Virus record (IMG/VR): IMGVR_UViG_3300044655_003102
Coordinates: 1 to 49,895 of that record
DNA length: 49,895 bases
Source of the DNA: a virus
Reading direction: 5' to 3' (one strand)
The number at the start of each line of letters is the position of its first letter. The stretch's first letter is position 1. This document shows, in pieces, positions 34,553-40,437 of this stretch. The position numbers and the translations under genes are program-made. The notes below the pieces were generated by a model, which had not been told where the DNA came from, did not search any database, and was given only the letters and a program-made list of their open reading frames with translations.

Positions 34553-34589
34553 GAAAACTTAAGCACTCCTTTTTTTTGCTTAAGTTTTC
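34553..34589. promoter_or_regulatory. 13-bp stem-loop in the primase-helicase leader
   Basis: GAAAACTTAAGCA (34553-34565) and its perfect complement (34577-34589) with an 11-base loop that holds a T-run. It lies between the stop of the second XRE gene and the primase ATG, in the leader of leftward transcripts. It could act as attenuator, operator or terminator; the data do not decide. Confidence 0.5.
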
Positions 34590-34606
34590 TCCCACACTAC
34601 AAAAAT

Positions 34607-34635
34607 TTAGTAGCGTATGTTTTTGTATAACTCAA
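34607..34635 (-). promoter_or_regulatory. Possible weak promoter for primase-helicase
   Basis: On the minus strand, TTGAGT (34630-34635), 17-base spacer, TACTAA (34607-34612). Weaker than the other promoters here; transcription from the regulator upstream is the alternative. Confidence 0.35.
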
Positions 34636-34670
34636 ATAAAAAAACTAAGCAAATTGTTTTTTATTAGTTT

Positions 34671-35084
34671 TTATTTACTATTTTGTTTGTCTTGATTTTT
34701 TGAAATATCTGAAGTTGTTAAAAACATGGTTTTTAACATTGTAAGTAACGTTTTTTTCTGGAAAATGTTCAGTGAATTGAATATTTCGAACATATCTTCA
34801 AGCATTTGCTCTGTTTCTGTGGGATTACTTGGCTTTAAGAAATCTTCTATAAAAAAAGTGATATCTAGTGATAATAAGTTACACAATAGTAGTAATCTAG
34901 CAACTGGTATAGGGTTTGTACCACTTTCGTAGTTACTAACCCTCCACCTTGTGACACCCATCATGTTTGCTATTTCTGATTGTTTCAATCCGTAGGTAAG
35001 TCTTAATATCTTTAACTTTTCCCCTAGTTTGTTATCGAGTTCTTGCTTGGTAAGTTTCTTTAATATTTTAACTTGTTCTTTCAT
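34671..35084 (-). CDS. XRE-family transcription regulator (second)
   Basis: A 137-residue protein from ATG 35084; an in-frame TTG at 35096 would add 4 residues, and neither has a Shine-Dalgarno sequence. The helix-turn-helix is clear: LGEKLKILRLTYGLKQSEIANMMGVTRWRVSNYESG, followed by a helical tail ending in a charged, Lys-rich end. Its own promoter (35159-35187) carries a 16-bp inverted repeat. It stands at the boundary of the early region and is the best candidate for a main early repressor. With no integrase present, control of the lytic programme is more likely than lysogeny. Confidence 0.8.
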   Translation of the reverse strand: MKEQVKILKKLTKQELDNKLGEKLKILRLTYGLKQSEIANMMGVTRWRVSNYESGTNPIPVARLLLLCNLLSLDITFFIEDFLKPSNPTETEQMLEDMFEIFNSLNIFQKKTLLTMLKTMFLTTSDISKNQDKQNSK

Positions 35085-35089
35085 AGCTT

Positions 35090-35160
35090 TTAACAAAGAG
35101 CCAACTAAAAGTAAGTGTTTTTAACTTTATGTCAAATGGTAGTCGTTGGCTCTTTGTTAA
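35090..35160. promoter_or_regulatory. 16-bp inverted repeat at the second XRE promoter
   Basis: Arms 35090-35105 and 35145-35160 are perfect complements (GTTGGCTCTTTGTTAA), 39 bases apart. The upstream arm covers the end of the -10 box and the start point; the other touches the start codon region. This fits a pair of operators bridged by a repressor better than an RNA hairpin, as one arm is only partly transcribed. Confidence 0.6.
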
Positions 35161-35187
35161 TTTATTTGTTTTTTGTTTACTTGTCAA
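35159..35187 (-). promoter_or_regulatory. Promoter for second XRE regulator
   Basis: On the minus strand, perfect TTGACA (35182-35187), 17-base spacer, TAAATT (35159-35164). A second TTGACA at 35130-35135 has no good -10 box. A TGTTTAC half-site sits beside the -35 box at 35174-35180. Confidence 0.65.
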
Positions 35188-35205
35188 CAACTAATAACAA
35201 TTTTT

Positions 35206-35454
35206 TTATTTTTTGCTTTTTATTTTTTGCATTATTTTTTGATACGCAAACTTTATAAATTTACTTAAATAATAAATAGTTATTATGAAATATATTATAA
35301 TACCTGGGAGCCATGGTACCGAATAAGAAAGGCACAGTATCACTACTATACCTAGGATTAATGGAAGTAAAATCCACTCTAACAAATGCAAAAAAATAAC
35401 AAAGCAAATGAACGCACAATATATATATAAAATAAACCACAAAAATTCAAACAT
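35206..35454 (-). CDS. Small integral membrane protein
   Basis: An 82-residue protein with two or three hydrophobic helices (about 3-27, 29-47, 49-67) and a basic C-terminal tail KFAYQKIMQKIKSKK. Size and shape recall a holin, but it lies in the early leftward operon, where a superinfection or membrane-remodelling role is as likely. It overlaps the gene before it by 8 bases. Confidence 0.6.
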   Translation of the reverse strand: MFEFLWFILYIYCAFICFVIFLHLLEWILLPLILGIVVILCLSYSVPWLPGIIIYFIITIYYLSKFIKFAYQKIMQKIKSKK

Positions 35455-35767
35455 CGAAGTTCTCCATTTTTAGTTTTCTTTCCGAATAAACACAACTTTT
35501 AACAAAGTTTTTAAAAGCTTTCTTTTTATCTATATGTAATGCACCAAAAGTTCTTAAGAAGTCAAAGTTAACAACATCATCGCTACTTAACTCTATTAAA
35601 ACTTCAAACTTTCTAAGTAATTCTTTTATATTAATTTTTTTGTCTTCAACCAACAATATTAAGTTGGATAGTGAAATCTCCTCTTCGGTATCTCTTCTAA
35701 TTTTTGCTTGTTCGAAAATATCTTCGTTAGTAAAAACTATTTTTTTTTCTATGTCGTATAAATTCAT
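35447..35767 (-). CDS. Early protein of unknown function
   Basis: A 106-residue, acidic, helical, soluble protein with no recognised motif. AGAGAG lies before its ATG as a ribosome-binding site. It overlaps the membrane protein gene after it. In the leftward early operon. Confidence 0.6.
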   Translation of the reverse strand: MNLYDIEKKIVFTNEDIFEQAKIRRDTEEEISLSNLILLVEDKKINIKELLRKFEVLIELSSDDVVNFDFLRTFGALHIDKKKAFKNFVKSCVYSERKLKMENFDV

Positions 35768-35874
35768 ATTAACTCTCTTTCTGTAATTTCGTTATATCGT
35801 TATTTGTAAACTATTATATTTTGAAGTACATTTACGTTTATATAAGGTACCCATGCTTACTCTCTTTCTTTTGG

Positions 35875-36303
35875 TTAAAAACAACCGTTAAAATCGTTAT
35901 TTGCAGTAGGTGCTATTTTCCACCTATCCTGTCCAATAAACTGAACGATCTTGTCCAAAAATAACTCTCTTTTTTCCTTAATAGTGTTATGGTCTTTTTT
36001 AAAACTATGTTTAATACTATCTATGTGGTTTAATTTTTCATTTTTAGTACTCCCCATTAAGTGGTAAAGAAATTTTAAATTATTTCTGTCATATCGCCAG
36101 CTGTATTCTGGAATATCGTTTAATTGTTTAAAATAACAAGTTTCTTCTTTTATCATGTTCACACAAAATTTGTCGTAATCGCACTCTGTTGCCATTGTTT
36201 CTAAATAATTAGCACACATCCAATGAAATTTCTCCATATGAGTTTTTGATGCTTTTTCTATTTTTTCAAAAACTTCTGTTGTTTTTTTGTTTTCTTCTTC
36301 CAT
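35875..36303 (-). CDS. Early protein, paralogue of 36348-36890
   Basis: A 142-residue protein homologous to the C-terminal 155 residues of the next gene upstream: both open M(E/K)EENKKTT, continue KASKT then CANYLET(M/F)ATE, DIPxxSxRxDxNxLKxL, and end QFIxQDxWKxxPxANxD. No domain known. The likeness extends to the DNA, so the pair arose by tandem duplication. AGAGG precedes the ATG. Confidence 0.65.
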   Translation of the reverse strand: MEEENKKTTEVFEKIEKASKTHMEKFHWMCANYLETMATECDYDKFCVNMIKEETCYFKQLNDIPEYSWRYDRNNLKFLYHLMGSTKNEKLNHIDSIKHSFKKDHNTIKEKRELFLDKIVQFIGQDRWKIAPTANNDFNGCF

Positions 36304-36311
36304 GTTATACC

Positions 36312-36926
36312 TCTAATTTTGTTATTGTAGTTACTTCTTTCTTTTGGTTAATACCAAGATTTATAATCGCTATTTGCCCTCGGTACATATTTCCACATAT
36401 CCTGTCTAATAAACTGAACGATCATGCTCACAAATAATTGTCTTTTTTTTCCATTACTAATGTGGTAATCATCACTTTCAAACTTACTTTTAATACTATC
36501 TATGCAGTCTAATTTTTCAATGAAAGTACGTTCTATTAAGTAGGAAAGATATTTTAAATCATTTTTGTCAAATCGATAGCTAAACCTTGGAATATCGTCT
36601 AATTGTAGTGATAATTTTTTTCGATAATCTTTTTCTTCGTCTATCCTTTGCGCACGGAGTTTTTCTGCTTCGTATTCTGTTTCATCCACTTCTGTCGCAA
36701 ATGTTTCTAAATAATTAGCACACACCCAATTCAATTCTTCCAAATAAGTTTTTGATGCTTTTTCCATTCTTTCAAGAACTTCTATTATTGTTGTTTTTTT
36801 GTTTTCTTCTTTCATGTCTTTCAAATAAGTTTTTGATGTTACTATTCTTTCAAGCTCTTCTAATCTTGTTATTGTAGTTTCTTCTTCCATATCACACTTC
36901 TAATTTTGTTATTGTAGTTACTTCTT
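36312..36926. repeat. Three copies of a 28-bp repeat marking a gene duplication
   Basis: Copies at 36312-36339 and 36899-36926 are identical over 28 bases; the copy at 36859-36886 differs at two. On the minus strand they encode or once encoded E-E-x-TTIT-(K/R)-LE. They flank the 180-residue early gene and show the unit of tandem duplication. Confidence 0.8.
36348..36890 (-). CDS. Early protein, longer duplicate with internal repeat
   Basis: A 180-residue, charged, helical protein. The N-terminal 30 residues (TTITRLEELERIVTSKTYLK) partly repeat later (EKASKTYLEELNWVC), and the C-terminal 155 residues match the paralogue at 35875-36303. No enzyme motif. Preceded at 2 bases by the 45-residue membrane peptide gene, whose C-terminus shares TTIT(K/R)LE with it. 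Function unknown; the conserved Trp, Asp and Arg residues suggest a real, selected fold. Confidence 0.65.
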   Translation of the reverse strand: MEEETTITRLEELERIVTSKTYLKDMKEENKKTTIIEVLERMEKASKTYLEELNWVCANYLETFATEVDETEYEAEKLRAQRIDEEKDYRKKLSLQLDDIPRFSYRFDKNDLKYLSYLIERTFIEKLDCIDSIKSKFESDDYHISNGKKRQLFVSMIVQFIRQDMWKYVPRANSDYKSWY

Positions 36927-37029
36927 CTGTTGGATTTTTTTCTTTAAATTTAAACAAACCTAGTATTAATACTACAAATATCATCACTATTATAGTTACC
37001 ATTTTTGAGTAATCGTTATTATCTTTCAT
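36892..37029 (-). CDS. Small single-pass membrane peptide
   Basis: A 45-codon gene: polar N-terminus (MKDNNDYSK), one hydrophobic helix MVTIIVMIFVVLILGLF, then a charged tail ending TTITKLEV. First gene of the leftward early operon behind the promoter at 37157-37185; its stop is one base from the next ATG. The tail is homologous to the start of the 180-residue protein. Confidence 0.6.
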   Translation of the reverse strand: MKDNNDYSKMVTIIVMIFVVLILGLFKFKEKNPTEEVTTITKLEV

Positions 37030-37156
37030 AAATTTTTACTTTTTTTAATAAATTGCATAAAACGCTTTTCATGTGCGAAATCACAACATGGAAAAAGTGA
37101 AAAATGAATTATTTTTAACACTCTCTCTACCTGGGGTAAAATTACACAGTTGTTAC

Positions 37157-37185
37157 ATTATATATTAGTTGAAAGGGGCTGTCAA
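37157..37185 (-). promoter_or_regulatory. Consensus leftward early promoter with dyad
   Basis: On the minus strand, perfect TTGACA (37180-37185), 17-base spacer and perfect TATAAT (37157-37162). A dyad TTAGTTG (37165-37171) / CAACTAA (37183-37189) covers the -35 box and spacer, a good place for a repressor. It drives the small early genes. Confidence 0.8.
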
Positions 37186-37651
37186 CTAATAAAATATACT
37201 TTGTACGTACAATTTTTATTTTCGCATATTTTAAGCAAAAAACGGGGCAAAAGTAGCCTCAAATGTAGCCTATATTTTGCTTTGTTCAAAACCTCACAGG
37301 CAAGGTCAAAGCTGGTACACAAAGTTTTTCGAATTTTGAAGTAGCCTATCTTTGAAAATTATAGGCTACCCCTGTACACCAGGTGTTTGTTGGGTTTCAA
37401 CTACCTTGGTATCCTATCTTTTACTTTTTTCTTTGAAAAAAAAAATATATAGAAAAACATAGAAATAAGAAAGCAAAAAAACATAGAAATAATAAAGTAA
37501 AATGAAACACGCAAAATAAAAGTTTAGTAAAAAACAGCAAAGATAGGCTACCAATCCTCTGGAGAGCTGGTGACTACTGGCTTTGAATGGTAGCCTATAA
37601 TATAGGCTACCTAGAAAAGATAGGCTACCTTTTTTAAATTAGTAAAGATTG

Positions 37652-37680
37652 TTGACAAAAAAAATTGCAGGTGATATAAA
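37652..37680 (+). promoter_or_regulatory. Consensus rightward promoter for the packaging genes
   Basis: TTGACA (37652-37657), 17-base spacer, TATAAA (37675-37680), just after the last iteron (37620-37628). It would drive 37720 and the terminase genes. Confidence 0.8.
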
Positions 37681-37719
37681 TAAAAAGTAAACTAATTAAT
37701 AAAAATTTACAACAACAAA

Positions 37720-37881
37720 ATGACAAAACTAATAAAAAACTTGCTGGCAGTGATGGAACGTGTTAAGTCTATAGTAACAAAGTTAGATGTAAAAGAACTT
37801 AAAAAACAACTATATGAAAAGATCAAGATTACTAAAGTTAGAAACAAAGTTACTGGTATTAGTGGACAAGATGAGAATTAG
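37720..37881 (+). CDS. Small basic protein upstream of terminase
   Basis: A 53-codon gene, the first after the late promoter. The product is a basic helix (LIKNLLAVMERVKSIVTKLD, KKQLYEKIKITKVRNK) without membrane segment. It could be a DNA-binding accessory, but no family is recognised. It overlaps the next small frame by 11 bases. Confidence 0.5.
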   Translation: MTKLIKNLLAVMERVKSIVTKLDVKELKKQLYEKIKITKVRNKVTGISGQDEN

Positions 37882-37981
37882 GAAAGGAACACATGATTCA
37901 TTTAATTCTTTAGTTAAAGACTTACTTACTACGGAACTTATAAAAGAAGGTTACGAAAAGGAACTAAATGGCAAAGAGTAG
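37871..37981 (+). CDS. Very small protein overlapping terS
   Basis: A 36-codon frame between the 53-codon gene and the small terminase, overlapping both (11 and 14 bases). The product starts MRIRKGTHDSFNSLVKDLL and is charged and helical. Tight overlaps favour a real gene, but length alone gives weak support. Confidence 0.4.
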   Translation: MRIRKGTHDSFNSLVKDLLTTELIKEGYEKELNGKE

Positions 37982-38390
37982 ATCAAAAGAAAAGAACAAC
38001 AGATATCCAATTTTAAACGAAGCAGGGTTGTCTATAGAAGACCTTAGCGAAATTAAAGAAATGGCATTCTTGGGCTTTAAAACCAACGATATTTGCAGAA
38101 GATTCATTATCGACCCGACAACGTTAGCAAATATAGTTAGCGAACAAGGTTTCGACTCTATCAATAGCTTTATTGACAAATATTACGTGGAAGGAAATGT
38201 TGAAATTGCTAAATTGCAATATCAGAATGCAAGGAGAGGTTCGGACAAGTTAGCTTGCTTTTTAGGTAAGAACAGGTTAGGGCAAAGCGAAACTCCTAAT
38301 TTGACAGGATCTAAGGATGAATATTCTTTAGAACAAGCAATGTTAGTTTTAAAAGAAATAGATTCATTAATGAAAAAAACTAACAATTAG
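37968..38390 (+). CDS. Terminase small subunit
   Basis: A 140-residue protein directly before the packaging motor genes. The N-terminal half carries a helix-turn-helix-like region (DLSEIKEMAFLGFKTNDICR, then DPTTLANIVSEQ), followed by a helical oligomerisation part (VEGNVEIAKLQYQNARRG) and a FLGKNRLGQSE loop, a pattern seen in other small terminases. It would mark the packaging start on concatemeric DNA; the iterons just upstream are possible targets. Confidence 0.75.
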   Translation: MAKSRSKEKNNRYPILNEAGLSIEDLSEIKEMAFLGFKTNDICRRFIIDPTTLANIVSEQGFDSINSFIDKYYVEGNVEIAKLQYQNARRGSDKLACFLGKNRLGQSETPNLTGSKDEYSLEQAMLVLKEIDSLMKKTNN

Positions 38391-38401
38391 TTAAGTTTTT
38401 A

Positions 38402-38429
38402 TTGACACTTCTTTGGTATATGGTATTTT
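38402..38429 (+). promoter_or_regulatory. Possible promoter before the terS-terL spacer gene
   Basis: TTGACA (38402-38407), 16-base spacer, TATTTT (38424-38429). The ATG of the next gene follows at 38457. Confidence 0.45.
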
Positions 38430-38456
38430 TCGAATATTATTTTATACAAAAAGTAT

Positions 38457-38789
38457 ATGAAACATAAATTTTTAAATTATTTGTTTTCTAAAAAACTTAA
38501 GGAACTACTACCAACGGACGTAACAATAAATTGTTTTGTAGTTTTCTTTAATAGAAATACAACCACATTGTTTACAGCTAAGGTTGTTGAAATAATTGAA
38601 CCAGCTAATTTATTTTTAATTGCACAAAAAATAATAAAAGGAAATAAAATCATCGGGGAAAGAAACCTAACTTTGAATTTAAAAAAAAACAAAATTAGAT
38701 ATAAGATATCTTTTTATGAAGAAGCTAGCAAAGAAGATATAGAACGTCATTTGGCGGAGTTTTATGAACAACATCCTAGATTTAATTAA
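38457..38789 (+). CDS. Unknown protein between terminase subunits
   Basis: A 110-residue protein with a basic N-terminus and a beta-rich centre (INCFVVFFNR, LFTAKVVEII, ERNLTLNLKKNKIRYKISFY). No family recognised. It overlaps the large terminase start by 26 bases. It is in the packaging operon and may assist it; unproven. Confidence 0.6.
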   Translation: MKHKFLNYLFSKKLKELLPTDVTINCFVVFFNRNTTTLFTAKVVEIIEPANLFLIAQKIIKGNKIIGERNLTLNLKKNKIRYKISFYEEASKEDIERHLAEFYEQHPRFN

Positions 38790-40344
38790 ATACAAACAAG
38801 AACAGTTGCTAGAAATAAAAAAAGTAATTGAAGCTAGAATTAATTTGTATGAGTTTTTTAAACAAGCTTGGGAGATTGTAGAAGGTCCAACCGTTCCTTT
38901 TGTTGAAAATTGGCACATTAAAGCGATGTGTGAACATTTGGAAGCTTGTTATAGAAGGGAGATAAAAAACTTAGTAATAAACGTCCCTCCAAGAAGTGGT
39001 AAGACAAACCTAATATCAATCGTATTTCCTGTTTGGGTATGGTTACAAAACCCAGCTGAGAAGTTTGCTTACGCTAGTTATGCCCTTAATTTAGCACTTG
39101 AGCATTCTTTGAAATGTAGAAGGTTAGTAACATCGGATTGGTTTCAAGAAAGATGGGGTAAGTTGTTTAGATTAACTGATGATCAAAATGCAAAAAGCTT
39201 TTTTACAAATGACAAAAGCGGCAGTAGGTTGTGTATGTCAGTGGGTTCTAAGAACACAGGTAAGGGTGCTAACATATTTGTTTTTGATGATCCAAACAAT
39301 GCAAGGGACGGTGATTCTACTTTGCGACTAGAGAACGTTAACAATTGGTATGATCAAGAAATATTCAATAGGGTAAATGATCCAAAGAGGGACGTTAGGA
39401 TATTAGTACAACAAAGGATACACGAATCAGATTTAACTGGGCATATATTGAAAAATGATAAAGCTGGAGATTGGGTAAAACTAATCATACCTATGGAATA
39501 CATGGAAACAAGAAAGTGCAAAACACTTATTGGGAATAAAGAATGGCAAGACCCTAGAACAAAAACAGGGGAACTAATGTTTCCTGATAGGTTTGGCGAA
39601 AGAGAAGTGCATAACTACAAAACAACACTAGGATCTTTGGGGTATGCTTCTCAGTACCAACAAATGCCAGTGCCAGCAGAAGGCGGTATAATAAAGCGTC
39701 ATTGGTTCCTTCCTATAAAAGACACTAACATATTAAAATACAGTTTGATATTACAATCTTGGGACACTGCAATATCGGACAAGCAAGACGCTGCTTTTTC
39801 GGCATGTACTACATGGGGAGTTGTTGAAAGTTACGATGAAGGTGTTTTACCTAAGATTGTATTGTTGTCAACTTGGAAAGGAAGAGTTGGTTATCCTGAC
39901 CTAAGGGAAAGAGCAAGAAGGTTGTTCTTAAATTACCAAGATGTTGGGGAAGAACCAATTAAAAATATTAGAAAACAAGCGGATGTTTGTTTAATAGAAG
40001 CAAAAGCAACTGGTGATCCTTTAGTAAGAGATTTGAAAAAAATAGGGATACCTGCTGTTGGATTCTACCCTAAGGGTGATAAAGAATATAGAGTACATAG
40101 AATAACTCCTTATTTAGAAAGTGGTTTTGTTTTCTTACCAACAATAGAAGGTGATGAGAAAAAACTAAGACCGTATGCTGAAAGTTTTTTAAACGATGTT
40201 TCGATGTTTCCCAAAGGGGATAGTAGAGATTTGACGGACAGTATGACACAAGCAATTGCTTGGTTAAGAGATAGGCGAGAAATAAAACACCCAAGAGAAG
40301 AAACAATTGAAAGTAAATGTATAAATTTTTTAAAAAAACATTAG
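38764..40344 (+). CDS. terL: Terminase large subunit
   Basis: A 526-residue DNA packaging motor. ATPase: Walker A VPPRSGKT at 74-81, Walker B IFVFDDP at 171-177 with a second Asp, and a C-motif region after it. Nuclease: QSWDTAISDKQDAAFSA (first Asp), DVCLIEAKATGDPLV (Glu), DLTDSMTQAIAWL (third acid). All acids of the RNase H-like site are present. It pumps DNA through the portal and cuts it. Overlap with the gene before, and a promoter gap after, at 40345-40437. Confidence 0.95.
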   Translation: MNNILDLIKYKQEQLLEIKKVIEARINLYEFFKQAWEIVEGPTVPFVENWHIKAMCEHLEACYRREIKNLVINVPPRSGKTNLISIVFPVWVWLQNPAEKFAYASYALNLALEHSLKCRRLVTSDWFQERWGKLFRLTDDQNAKSFFTNDKSGSRLCMSVGSKNTGKGANIFVFDDPNNARDGDSTLRLENVNNWYDQEIFNRVNDPKRDVRILVQQRIHESDLTGHILKNDKAGDWVKLIIPMEYMETRKCKTLIGNKEWQDPRTKTGELMFPDRFGEREVHNYKTTLGSLGYASQYQQMPVPAEGGIIKRHWFLPIKDTNILKYSLILQSWDTAISDKQDAAFSACTTWGVVESYDEGVLPKIVLLSTWKGRVGYPDLRERARRLFLNYQDVGEEPIKNIRKQADVCLIEAKATGDPLVRDLKKIGIPAVGFYPKGDKEYRVHRITPYLESGFVFLPTIEGDEKKLRPYAESFLNDVSMFPKGDSRDLTDSMTQAIAWLRDRREIKHPREETIESKCINFLKKH

Positions 40345-40363
40345 GTTGTTTGTTGTTTTTAAC

Positions 40364-40391
40364 TTGATTTACATTTAATTAACTTTATAAT
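40364..40391 (+). promoter_or_regulatory. Promoter for the portal-scaffold operon
   Basis: TTGATT (40364-40369), 16-base spacer, perfect TATAAT (40386-40391), in the 93-base gap between terL and the portal gene. Confidence 0.6.
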
Positions 40392-40437
40392 ACAATTAAC
40401 ATAAATTGTACGATTAAATTTTCACAAAGAAACACAC

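Larger units (their letters stand above)
37030..37719. promoter_or_regulatory. Divergent control region with iterated ATAGGCTAC sites (possible origin)
   Basis: A 690-base stretch with no convincing gene, between leftward early and rightward late genes. GTAGCCTAT or its complement occurs at 37265-37273, 37341-37349, 37361-37369 (inverted pair, 11-base spacer), 37543-37551, 37591-37609 (part of a 23-base palindrome 37589-37611) and 37620-37628, with degenerate copies at 37253 and 37409. Promoters at 37157 and 37652 point outward. A perfect 12-base palindrome TTGTACGTACAA is at 37201-37212. It may be a replication origin, a regulator array, or a packaging start next to the terminase genes. Confidence 0.65.

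Noticed and set aside
37150-37344. A 64-codon rightward open frame in the control region
   Set aside because: It starts beside the -10 box of the opposing leftward promoter, runs through the iterons, has no ribosome-binding site and encodes nothing recognisable. The site array explains the sequence better.
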